Assembly: GCF_037975245.1 (NCBI RefSeq)
Contig: NC_092565.1
Location: 14,415,499-14,479,498, forward strand
DNA: 64,000 nt
Reading direction: 5' to 3'
Origin: Apostichopus japonicus
Lineage: Eukaryota; Echinodermata; Holothuroidea; Aspidochirotida; Stichopodidae
Of this stretch, positions 13,350 to 24,903 are shown in pieces (position 1 is the first letter of the stretch; each line of letters begins with the position of its first letter). The position numbers and the translations under genes were made by a program. The notes below the pieces were generated by a model. The model was not told the DNA's origin. It did no database searches and saw only the letters and a program-made list of their open reading frames with translations.

Positions 13350-15556
13350 ATCACACCAGGATGATATACTTGAAGCATGCAAGTAAATAGGACCTCTTAA
13401 AATACTAGTCCATGCAGTTAAACGTGTTAAGACAAGTTACTTGGCAAACTGAGGCACCAAAATGATGACGATGACAATGACGATGATGACGATATTGCAG
13501 AAGCCAAACCTACATATGCCTGGGGCAGACTGTCTGCTATCAAGCTGCAAAAACATCAAGATGGTTTCTGATTTCTCCAGAGAAGAACTTGATACACTGA
13601 AGTGAATTAGATTTCTTAAATTCTTGATACAGTGTACTAGCCAATTCTTACTTATTATCCTGGGATGACTAAATATGCAACTGTTTCTTTATGAGAAGCA
13701 GATTGATACACAGGAACCAGTCTGGTTCTTTCCTACACAATTCAGCATGAATACAATTCCAATGATACGAGATGTTCTCGACCACAGATGTCCGAAATCC
13801 CAGCGGTATTTCAAAGCTTGTTTTATAATGTCAAGTTCTCCTTAAAACTGCAAGATACCGATCTTAATGGAAAATGCAATTCTTAAAAAAAGACCAACTG
13901 CAACACAGTCTTTATTTTAACAGTTCTATTTTAGGGTCTGACCAATCGGTCAGGGGAGTCAGGCAGTGCCTGAGATAAAATAGCGATTGGGGAGTGGGGG
14001 AGGGGAAGAAGAGGGTGGAGTTCATTAGCCTTGATAGTCTCCTCATTAAATCCAAGTTCTAATATGCTTTGATGAATATAATTAAGTTTTCTTTTAGTAT
14101 TGTGCTGCTTTGAACAATGTTTTGAACAAGCGGAGGGACGTAAAGACTGTTTTGACCGAGGGACAATATCGTCGTCAGTCTGTCCCTGGTTCTATGTTAA
14201 AATACAATGCATACCTCCAGAAGTCTATATATGCAATAGTGAACCCAATAGCTACCGTAGATATGATAATTTGGCGGCAATATTTCTAAGAATCACAAAT
14301 TCACTATGAAAAAGGCTCAGTGACTACCTCCTTGATCTGAGCCAGGGGTCTTTGTTCCCATGGTGATGGCCATGTTAACATTATTTGCTTCTTATTTTGT
14401 ACCATACTATTTAATTCACATACTGTACAGCCCTTTAAAGATGGAGTAAGAAGTGAATTAATTTCTAACTCCATCTCATTTATGTTGAAATCAAAACAAA
14501 TAGATGAAATATAACATGTTCATTGAAAAGTTCATAGTATATATAGCCTACTATACAAAGTAGGCCTACTGTTTATGATGCCCCAATATGTTAAGGATCG
14601 TACAGCGGGTAGTCTGTAGGATTATTTGACAGCTTCCACGTACAGTTAGTACTACAAATATTTACCAAATCATAATTTGTAAAGCATGACAGAATTTAAT
14701 TGGCAATTGTAATTATTATACAGTAACATACTGTGCATTAACACACAAGGTTCTTGCCCATGTACTGTACTTCATGTAACATTCAACTAGAATCCAAAAT
14801 ATTTGTCAATGTCAATTTGACAAGAGGAAGTACTTAGAAACAAAGAAAAAGAAAAATATTGCACCTGTAAGGTAGTTAATAACGGCTTATCTATACATTG
14901 AAAAGTTTACTCTCCATACAGTATCAATATTTCATTTTTTTTTCAATTTCAAATTTATTTCTCATATATTTGTACAAGATTAATACAAAATTGACATTAT
15001 AGTAGGAAGTTTAACATATGAAGGACACTAGAAAAACAGCAAGTCTGTTATCTCAGCTGGTGACCAAATCATACCTCAAATACTTGAACTCTGATATGGT
15101 ACACACTGGCAGGTAAAACTGGGTAAAGTACAGTATCCCCTCCTTCTTTAAACTTTAAAATAAAACGATAATAAGCATTTAAAATTCGGCTTTAAATGAC
15201 CGAATGGCACCAAAGGAATCGAACCATAGACAATGGATATGGGACTTGGATCTGTTGCAGAAAGTGCACCAGCATAGATCACTATTACTGTATATACAGG
15301 GGGGGGGGAGCAAATTGATTGCAAAGTTGATTGTCTTTCATAGTCTTATCAAATTTGATCTCCAACCTGAATCATTCATGTTCCTGCTACAGTACTTTGT
15401 GCTGTGTGAGAACTCTCCTCAGCCTATTGGCCAAGATCATGGGTAGCATTATGTTCCCCCCTTGTAGCGGAATCATGATACACACCTGAGGATGGTCGCA
15501 CAGTCACAGTCTCGATGCAAGGGGACTGGGCTTGAGAGTGTGAGCAGTGGTTCCGT
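13350..15556. other. Non-coding stretch without recognisable genes
   Basis: No exon is recognised. The TACTGTA/TACAGTA heptamer is particularly dense here, for example near 14415, 14720, 14762, 14919, 15128, 15287 and 15389. A G10 run lies near 15300. Confidence 0.5.
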
Positions 15557-15726
15557 CGTTTGGTTTTTCATGCCCAGGTTCTTTCTTGGGTGACTTTTCT
15601 TGAAAATTACTTTCCCACTTTGGAGGATTGGGGATGGGGACTGGGATTGTGAGAGGATTAGCCCTTCCCGTTGTTAGGTTTTTTCATGCCCAGGTTCTTT
15701 CTTGGGTGCCTTTTCTTAAAAAGTAC
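15557..15726. repeat. Direct duplication, ~117 bp period
   Basis: TTTTTCATGCCCAGGTTCTT and the following TCTTGGGTG.CTTTTCTT occur at about 15562 and again at about 15678, separated by a G-rich stretch. Confidence 0.9.
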
Positions 15727-16010
15727 ATCAGCCTTTAAAGTTTTTTCCCCCTTCTCATTTTGGAAGGTTAAGTGCTAACTACTGTTTTTATGATATTCAA
15801 CTGTTTTCAAGATATTGGAGTGCTCCTTTATGGTTAAATTAATGATGATGGTATAAGCCTTCAGTGCTGCATGGCCTGAATCCATTGTTTTCTACATTTC
15901 TAATAAATGCATCCAAATATGTTAGAATACTTTAAAAGTTCCAATTAACAACAAAGGTTGCAGGCATTCAACACCATTGTTCTTGTAATGTATTGTAAAC
16001 AGGTTTTGTA

Positions 16011-17074
16011 TTAGATACTAGTGTTTGCACGGGTTATCCGGGTACCCGGGTACCCGCCCGACGCAATCCTACCCGGTTCCTAATTTATTATCCGATTCCT
16101 ACACAAAGTGTGATTTAAAAAAAAAAAAATTTGCAAACCTACGGTTAGGCAGATTTCCCATTGACTTAGTGTGGTGTTAGGCTACCATGTTGTTGAAGAT
16201 AACAGCAATAACGAAAGTATTCCATGGATATCTTATAACTACGTCACAATTTCAGCTAATAAACAAATGGCTATGCTAGATTACCCCATTGACTTAGTGT
16301 GGTGTTAGGCAACCATGTGGTCGAACGTAGCAGCAATAATGAATGTGTTCCATGGATATCTTATAACTGCATCACAATTTCAGCGAATAAACAGATGGTT
16401 AGGCTTAGCTAGATTTCTCATGCGTTGACTTAGTGTGGTGTTAGGCTACCATGTGGAAGAAATAATTATTTATTCATTCGTTTATTTCATAGAAGGAAAG
16501 GCTGACAAGGTATTTTACGACATGTTTATGGATTATAGACGGGATAACTAAAAAATAATAATCGCAAGTGGATTTTTACTAATCGTGTATTCCAAATGCG
16601 ATCAAAATGCGATCAAATCTCGCGGCTAGTGCGAACCTTGGGCCTGCATAATAGATAGTAGTAGTAACAACTGAGCTAAAGGGATATTTTATGGTCTGAT
16701 CCAATAGACGTGGAGAGCAAGCATAAGCAACGGCGGCAGTGCGATGTTAACAACATTACTACTAATTAGTAGCATGGAGGTAAAACAGAGTAATGTTAAT
16801 TATATTAAGTAATTAACAAGTTTATGACAGAAAAAAAGCAAATAGAAATTATTGAGGAAGGTTTTATACCTTACCTTACACATACGTTTTTGAACATGAA
16901 AACATTGTCAGTAGATAATATAATTCATTTATTATAGCATCCAATATGTAATTTCTTGAAAATCGTGATACACGAGGGTAAACAATTTTTTCCGGGTACC
17001 CGGATACCCGACGGGTAACGGCTCTCGGGTACCCGGTTCCCGATTTTTGGACCCGTGTAAACACTATTAGATAC
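16011..17074. mobile_element. Non-autonomous hAT element, complete, with 8-bp TSD
   Basis: The element is 16019-17066 (1048 bp). Its termini are 16-bp inverted repeats TAGTGTTTGCACGGGT and, read inward from the right, TAGTGTTTACACGGGT (15 of 16). The flanks are a perfect 8-bp target duplication TTAGATAC at 16011-16018 and 17067-17074. An 8-bp duplication with TAG-type ends is the hallmark of hAT transposons. CGGGTACCCG motifs cluster just inside both ends, a layout seen where hAT transposases bind. No open frame resembles a transposase, so it depends on an autonomous relative elsewhere. Confidence 0.93.
16140..16458. repeat. 128-136 bp tandem repeat inside the hAT element
   Basis: TTGACTTAGTGTGGTGTTAG begins at 16161, 16289 and 16425. 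The intervening sequence, including TTCCATGGATATCTTATAAC, is also shared between the first two units. The third is partial. Confidence 0.92.
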
Positions 17075-17882
17075 CAAGCTCAAGAACTAAAAAGGGGTAT
17101 AGAAATATAGATAGTTCAACCATAGCAATATTCATGCATCAAATTTTAATTCAAATTTTTTTCAAGTTAAGGGTTAGTGAGGGTATTAAAGTGTTACATC
17201 TTTGTTCAAACTACCTAAAACTACTGACATTTTAATCACAATTTTGTTAGATAGAAGAAGAGGTTCATGACTAGCATGAAGCCCTATGTTTGTTTTGCTG
17301 CTATCTTTCTGATTATTAAAACTCCCACAACAAAAATACAATCAGCACCTTGAATACTCAATTAAATTTAAGAGCAAAACATTAATTAAAAAGATAGTAC
17401 TTCGAATGAAAACTTAGTGCTGTAGACTTGATTAATATGTTGCAGTATAATTGATTACTTTTTGATGAAAAAAAACAGACAAAACAAAAACAATCGTATT
17501 TTAAAATCCAGCACAACATAATCTCAGCAATGTATCTTGTGCTGTTGCTTGTGCTATTACTACTACAGGTACATATGCTCTTACACAAAATAGGTATATC
17601 TAGTACTGATGTAGACTTTTCTTTCCTAACATGATTTCTTTTTAATTTTTTGCAAAGATTTCTCCAGCCCTTCAGGCTACTCTATTGCTAAATTTGCCGG
17701 CTATGATTTTAGTTTGCCCGTATGTTCTTGAGAAGAAATTTAGGTATGCACTGGAATTACCCTGGCAGTAGATAGTACAAACATAAACAATGTGATATGG
17801 AGGTATACAGTCCTCAGTAAGAAAACATCGGTATGACTTCTGTACCAACCATAAGCCCTGCGTTACTGCTTATATATCATCT
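17075..17882. other. AT-rich non-coding stretch
   Basis: Nothing beyond AT-rich sequence was recognised. Confidence 0.5.
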
Positions 17883-17947
17883 AGTACCAGGCTGGAGTAC
17901 CAGGCTGGAGTACCAGGCTAAAGTACCGGGCTAGAGTACCGGCCTGC
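17883..17947. repeat. 13-bp minisatellite x 5
   Basis: Five adjacent units of AGTACCAGGCTGG. The last three carry substitutions (AGTACCAGGCTAA, AGTACCGGGCTAG, AGTACCGGCCTGC). Confidence 0.95.
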
Positions 17948-20538
17948 TCTCATAAGCCTGTACTTCTAAATTACTGATGTGTGCTGTAACTCAGCAACAT
18001 CCCAGAGTTGGGAACTTGACTTTATAGCCAGCTGGGATATTATTAAAGCACTGGCACAAACAAAATTATAATAATAATAATAACAATAATAAAAATAATT
18101 ATCATAACAATAATACTAATTATAATAAAAAAAAAAATTACTACTATACAACAACTGCAGAGGACATTGCAGATACAGACAAGGTTTTTATTGTCTTTTT
18201 CTTGAAATACAGACACGTTTATTATCATTCTCTTGTTAGAGTTGGAGCTGCATGGTGACGTCTCCTTCTATTTACAGTAGTTAAACTGGTCAACATCAAT
18301 CAACTGAAATCTACCTGCGATCCAATCAAAGCCACCAACAGCTCTCATAAATAAAATGTCACACCAGGGCTTGAGAGCAAAAGATTTGCTAGGCGTCAAC
18401 ATTCACAATTTCCCTCCCTCCCTTTCCCCTTTTCATTTTTGTGATTCGCAGTAAACAAAAAATATTTTAGAATGATTGTCGGTGTGTGTGTGTTTCCAAT
18501 CAATCTTCAAATTTCCTATACAAAATCTGACATTCTATTAATGAAGGTAATATCCATGAAGGTTAACTTTGCAAAGCTTGCCATGATCATAAAAAATTGA
18601 ATAAAAAATAAAGAAAAAAAGGGAGTTAAAGTGGAACTCTTTTGCTTCAAAAACATGTTCATCAGAAGACAAAATAAAGAATGAAAGAAGGATAAAGGAA
18701 CAAAGAAACTGAGAGTATGATACAAACTGGTAATGTGGTGAGTATTAGTACAAAGAATGAAATACATACATGAGGGTGCAGAGAGGTGTGTTACTGGCCA
18801 ATAGTTGTTGGTGGGCATAGTAGTCCTTGTCAGTGCACTCTTAAAAGCAGAGCTTGGCTTTTGTCTTTAAACTTTATTCTTGAAATTTAATGAATTGGTG
18901 ACTTTTCTTCATTCCAAATTGAAGAGTCCAGCTAAGAACTAGTGCACTGTAAATGGGATATCAGGTTCAGTTTGGTACAGTTGGTTGATTTATTGCAAAT
19001 ATGATCGATACAAGCAAATACATGTACTTGTACATTAGAGCTGAAGAAGCTACTGTACATGCTTCTACTAGTGTAGGCAGATCCCCTTTACAGAAACATA
19101 TCAGTCTCCTGCCACACACACACACACAGGTGTGTTTTACATTCAGACAGAGGACTCCATTGTTTTTCCATTGTTCAAATCCACGAACCCTAACCTTAGC
19201 AATACCCTATAACAATAGAATTCTTGCGAGGATGTGGTGATTCTTTAGAAATCACATCTGAGGACCCAGAATTCCTTGTTCAAGTCCTTGGTCAGAATAC
19301 AAAACAAGTGCATACACACACGTACATGCGCACAAACTTTTAAAAGTGAGGAGGAACTGCTCCAATCCCCAATCCCCAGCCTTATTATTGCCAAGGTGAA
19401 ACTTGAAGAAGTGATTATCAACAAATGCTATGAAAACTGCATTAATTACCTTGTATGGATGGAAAGTCCCCAATACCTGTACTAATTCGGGGTTTTACAA
19501 GCGGTGTTACTTATAACTGTCTCCAATCTACATATTTGCACTTTCTCCCTTTACAGTACTATACCCAAACTAAATGAAGGGAAACATTTTAGCACTGCCC
19601 TCTCCTATATCCACTTCCGAGATACTGTAGTATATACTTTCTCATTGCCAATCTACCATTCAAGAGTTATTGACATGTATTTCTGTGGCCATAATACAGG
19701 AATTTGTCACTTGGTTTTGTGCATTGATGACCAGCTTTTGGAACCTGACAAAACTAGCCTTCCCTTTAACAGAGCTTTAGCCTGTTCAACATCAGTATGA
19801 GAGTGTTTGTAGGTATATTTAGAAATATGTGTTTACCTCGTAAATTTGCCAAACAATTTTTACGAATTTGACTACAGCTGTTGTTTATTCATTCAGTAGT
19901 GATGTACCCCACTGTAAAGGAGTTGTAAAGCAATGAATGTGAACAATAGATTATCATAAATCAAGATGGAATGTAAGCTGAAGGAGCTTATTAAAGTTCA
20001 CTCAACATCACTGACACAGCATAGATGTCACATCAAGGCTGACCTACACATGCTTTTCAACATACAGCAAACAGTAGTACTACTGATTGTAAGTATAGTT
20101 CCAATTACTGTGAACATTTCACTGCAGGGATACAAGGGATACAAAGTCAATATGAATTCAGCTTGTTGTTTACTAATATTGTTGTTTAATAATATAAATG
20201 TTTATTAATAGCCTTTAGAACAATCATAAACTGTATTGTAAACAATATCAAAACTTTGTTGTTGTATGAATCAATTATACAAATGTATTCTATTTAATTA
20301 ACCATTCTAATATGTTAATTTGCAAGCAAATGTGTAGCAAGGCAAGAAAGAATTTTTGGCTGTGAGGGACAATATGACCCTATCTTCCAAAGATATAAGA
20401 AGGGGTGCATGTCTTTGTACAGAGCACGGAAGTCTGATGTTCACAAACATCAGGGAAGTCTGATGTTCACAAACAAAGCTTGCATCTTCGAAAACATCTC
20501 TCACTACTCTTCATATCAAATTCATGAAGTATTAGGTA

Positions 20539-20541
<3 letters not shown>
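17948..20541. other. Non-coding stretch with simple repeats
   Basis: It contains imperfect (ATA/ATT)n at 18064-18135, (CA)n at 19115-19128 and a 27-bp direct repeat GTCTGATGTTCACAAACA at about 20430 and 20458. Open frames of up to 98 codons (such as 19504-19800) lack recognisable protein features. Confidence 0.5.

Positions 20542-20577
<36 letters not shown>
20542..20577. repeat. (AT)n microsatellite
   Basis: Eighteen uninterrupted AT dinucleotides. Confidence 0.98.
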
Positions 20578-20580
<3 letters not shown>

Positions 20581-22011
20581 ATATGTTAAGTGCAGAGAAA
20601 TTGCTTGAATCGCAAGAAAATTTGTATCTACCGTACCTACTGTAATATCTTTCGGTCATTTACTTTAAACCAGTGAGACATGATGGTATTCTGTAAGTGG
20701 CACGCATCACTTCCTGTCTAATTTGCATAATGTCATGTGCCTGGATCATTGAATACAATTGAATTGCCTGTGTGCGTATGAAATGTTTCAACATGGTTGT
20801 GCAAAGTTTGTGACTCTCTATCGTGCTGTATGCAAAAATTTATAGTTTCAAAAACTCACTGATTCACAAAATTTAGGCACAATTATAAATGTACTTTAAC
20901 ATGAATTATGTGTGCATAAGTACTCCATGTTTTCGCTCCATTCCCCCATTGACCTAAGGTCACGGAAACCCTGGATGTCCGACCGAAAGAATACTATCAT
21001 ATCAACATATATATTGATTATGAACTATTTATTGTGAGGTTTAGTGTGACTGCAAAATGATGTAAAGTGGTTTACCACATTTTTTTTTATCATGTTGTAC
21101 TTCTTCGGTTAGTGCAGGAAACTTGGTTGAGGAAGGGATGGGGATGTGGGTTGGAATTGGTCATTAATGTTCCTGTGTGGCCTACAAATTTACTGAAAAG
21201 CTACACATCAAGTAGGAAGTAATGGGATGGTTGTTGGAGGTTTATTGTAGGCCTTGTATCATTCACAATTGATCTATTTAAGGTATAATTTTGACATTTT
21301 AACTAAACCCCAAACTCTATAGAGTGTTTAATACCTTAAAGTACATTAGGTTTGGTTCAATACCATTTGTCCTATCACAGGATTTTTATTGTGTAAGTTT
21401 GGAGGTTAAACAGTACAGCAGTATCATTTTGACTTGTGCACAGGATTTCAGTGGTGGGAGTACTGATAAAGGTAAAGGCTGAACTTTTATGGAAGGACCA
21501 GAGGCGAATGAAGAACTTTATAAAGGACGAAGGGGGGTGCACTGGTGTCATTGAACCAACTACATGTATGGAGGTATTGGGGGTCCTACCCCCCCCCCAA
21601 CGGGCACTATGGTTCCTTGTTTAATGGTATATCAATATGGGCCTAAATGGTCCCAAAAAATTTAGGCCTACATGTACCAGCTATTGATCAACAACTTAAT
21701 ATGAATTTTTGCTACAATCCAACATTATTAAGGTTGCAGAATTAATGCATTGTAAACAAATTTACGATTGACCCCATATCCTCATTAATGTTCATAAAGT
21801 CAGTGCAAAAAATGATAGGGCACACCTGCTCACTATAAAACATCTACATACTGTACAGGTGTAGCAGGTACTGTATGATAAATATCCTGGGTCTCCGTAT
21901 TTGAGTTATCGAAGACCCAAGCAAGTGGCACAGACGCACACATACACGCACTCACACACACACATCAACCTGACTGCATCGGTTCCTTTGCCTCCAGCAA
22001 GGCACCAAAAT
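20578..22011. other. Non-coding stretch without recognisable genes
   Basis: No exon is recognised. An inverted pair TATCTTTCGGTC (20645-20656) and GACCGAAAGAATA (20981-20993) is present but lacks target duplications. A (CA)n tract lies near 21935-21963. Confidence 0.5.
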
Positions 22012-22266
22012 TTAGATGCCAAATGGTGCATTCTGTGGCACATTTATAGTACAAATTAGATCTATATTAGTAGGCCTTCTTGCTAATAAATACTTTGTGT
22101 GAGGTTGAGAAAGGGGGAGGGGGTGGCGGGGAGGCCACTGGTAGTGGTCCAATTCTTCCCCGGCTGAATGCAGAAATCCCCAGACTGAGCCATTTTCCAC
22201 CGACTGAATATCCGGGGCGGTGGGGGAGGGGGCTGGCCACCCAGACTCCGTTTGCTCATGCCACTG
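22012..22266. mobile_element. MITE fragment related to the elements at 11001 and 35193
   Basis: TTAGATGCCAAATGGTGC at 22012-22029 matches the 18-mer found in the elements at 11143 and 35339 with three differences. The right end GCTCATGCCACTG, read inward, is CAGTGGCATGAGC, a hAT-like terminus comparable to CAATGGCGTCGCC at 35563. The interior is rich in GGGG and CCCC. The left end is not identifiable. Confidence 0.5.
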
Positions 22267-24430
22267 ACCCATCGAGAACATGATCCCACACAGCTGTGTC
22301 CAATTTTCCCTCATTTGAAGACTCTGACACCCATCGTGATGGTTTATTCTCTTGACTGCAGAGTTTAGAGGCCTATATTAACCGTAGCAGAGAATTACCA
22401 AATGTACCAAATACACACGAAATCTCTCAATGGATACAAAATGGTGGCTAATTGAGAGTTTTCGCAACTCTCTCTCTATGGCCTTACAAGCTTTAATTGA
22501 GATTACAAGAACCCTCCTCCGATATGCTGATGAAACTATAAATAGAGGATGCTCTTCACAAATTTGCTTGCATTATAATGTCCGGACCAGAAAGTATTTT
22601 CACTTTATGAAAAGATTCAGTAGAAAACTAATTAAGAGTGACGTTGTTAAGGGTCTGAAATTGAGTCGTTATGCTTGATAATTAATGCAGCCCGCACAGG
22701 TAGTAAAGTCTGGCCTATGGCAGCTTGTACTGTCCATATCCATAGTTGTACCTGAAATGTTTTAATCTCTTTAGCAGCATCTCAAATTCTCTCTGTCATC
22801 TGTTTTGCATAAATATGTTTTCTTTCTCTTAACATACATTAAAATGATAACATCATTAAGTAGAAGCCAATAGGAAGTATATCGCAGCATACAGGAAAGG
22901 TTGAATAGTATGGCCTTCAAATTAATGCTTTTCATCACTTGAACAATGTTAATAGGAAACTAAAGTCTGAGCCAAATCTGAGTTGTAGATCATGACCATG
23001 TTAAATGTTAACTAGACTAAAAGAGCAAAAGAAAAGTTCAGCAAAACATGAGCATACAGCAAGACAGTAGGTCTCACATGTACAAATTTGTTCAGTGCAG
23101 TTTAGCAGCCACTACTATACATGTTATAACTTACTTCAACTTCACTCATTTTTCCTTTTTTTTGGGGGGGTGGGGGGAAATGATAGAAAATCTATCAATC
23201 AAAATAAATTTACCTCAGATCTGGCAAATGTTGAAAGACTTTATAAAGATAGTTACTTTACTACAAGGATGGGACACTATTATAATCATAAAAATCTAGT
23301 AATCGGCCAGGAAGGCACTTATTATACACCACTAAGAAACAACACACATTATCTGAATGTGGGAGAAGTCGCAGGGCTTGTAACTAACACTTTATGTTGG
23401 GGGGGGGGGGGAGGGGTATCCAATGAATAGTCTGAGATAACTTTGGATTTTTCTTTTTACAATTTTGAAGACCATCATTTAAGATGTGGAAGACCATGGA
23501 TTTTTCCTGGTTGATAAACCACCTTACTTTGAAACCCAGATGCTACTAGTGTGGGTGTCAATGTTTTTTTGCCACCACCATTATCCACTCACTGGATGGA
23601 CTCTCAACCAGTTCAAAGTTCTATTGTAAAGTACCACAAGAGTAACCATAAACTGAAATAAACAATGAAAAAATAAACATCTAGGCCTACTGTACATACA
23701 TGCAACCTAACAAATGTCCATTATACACTTATGAATTGAACTTCTGCCATCAATTCAACTGTCTTCTTTTGTCTCACTATCTTACTAGATCTGCAGTATA
23801 CATGGTATCCTAGATGTTAGAGATAAAAAGGTAGCACCTGCATACAGTATGCCTATAAGCTCTGCATGTATAGCTCCTAAATAAAAAACTATCAACATGT
23901 CAGAACACTTTTTTTTTCTACCTGCAACATTTGACAAAATTTATTCCCACTTTTTTTGTAATTACTTTTTTTAATTTATTTTTGGGGGGGAGGGTGGAGG
24001 GGGAAATTAACAAGAAGAGCTGACAAAAACACATCATGATCTCCAAAAATATAATATCATTACTAAAAAAGAAAAAGAAATATGAATGTAGGCGTAATTG
24101 AAGGAGTATGTAGCTGTACAGTTTGCACACTATATATGGCATATTTTGTCGCACAATTCCATATGTGAGGCCAAACAGTTTGTGAGTTTACGATATGCTT
24201 ATAAATGTGTCACGTACTGTATATCTAAAAGAGGTTTACCTTGGTCCAAGACAAGCAAAAAGAAATTCATTAATATCAACATAAATTTAGCTGAGCAGCC
24301 AAGAACATTTTTGCTTGCACATCGCAGAACAGGGTAAGATTGCATACAAAATATCCTCATAGAGTATTGCGATGCTTGCTACCTAGCTCTGGTCGGGTGA
24401 GTAGGGCAACTGATGTCATAATTCACACTC
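22267..24430. other. Non-coding stretch without recognisable genes
   Basis: It has poly-G runs at 23164-23178 and 23398-23416 and a T/G-rich patch at 23950-24005. No exon is supported. Confidence 0.5.
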
Positions 24431-24518
24431 TAGAATGATGAAACAAATTTACATTACCTTTGTATACAATTATATGTTTGAAAAGGTAATGTAAATTTAT
24501 TTCATTTAATTCATTCTA
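24431..24518. repeat. 88-bp fold-back hairpin
   Basis: The left arm starts TAGAATGATGAAACAAATTT and the right arm, read in reverse complement, starts TAGAATGAATTAAATGAAAT. After a 5-nt bulge they pair almost perfectly, including the 17-bp block AAATTTACATTACCTTT, leaving a loop of about 20 nt. It could be a tiny palindromic MITE or a precursor-microRNA-like hairpin. It ends 16 bp before the retrotransposon. Confidence 0.85.
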
Positions 24519-24534
24519 AAAAGTTAATTATTAC

Positions 24535-24707
24535 TGTTACATTTAAGCTTTTGTGGCGTTCCATACAGTACATGTATTTGTTTACATCTCACTCTCGCAA
24601 GATCCTAAGTACGACGTATGTCAAGTCAATACACCACAGTTTCTGTTTTACATCATATCCCTTTGTGTTTGTTATTATTATCTAAAATCATTAACAAGAA
24701 CATATCA
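24535..24707 (+). repeat. 5' LTR (173 bp)
   Basis: It starts TGTTACATTTAAGC and ends AAGAACATATCA. Compared with the 3' LTR it carries 5 extra bases (CAGTA, creating TACAGTA near 24563) and one substitution (CCTAAG against CCTTAG). Confidence 0.97.
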
Positions 24708-24725
24708 TGGTGACCCTGCGACGTG
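24708..24725 (+). other. Primer-binding site
   Basis: TGGTGACCCTGCGACGTG begins directly after the LTR. The leading TGG complements a tRNA 3' CCA end. The cognate tRNA was not identified. Confidence 0.8.
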
Positions 24726-24903
24726 ATTCTCATCGCGAAATCGTCGAATACGTGGAACATTGTGGCTAAATCGCCGAATGAAACCAGCGATCGTTGCACG
24801 TGAATACCGGAACTGAACACTGGTAACGTACGATAGGCTGCTGTGTTTAGGTGTGAGTATAAGCTTTACTCCGTTGTACTGTATCATAGCCTTTGCTCAA
24901 AAC

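Noticed and set aside
20645-20993. Inverted pair TATCTTTCGGTC / GACCGAAAGAATA as a MITE
   Set aside because: Only about 12 bp match, there is no target duplication, and no second copy was seen.
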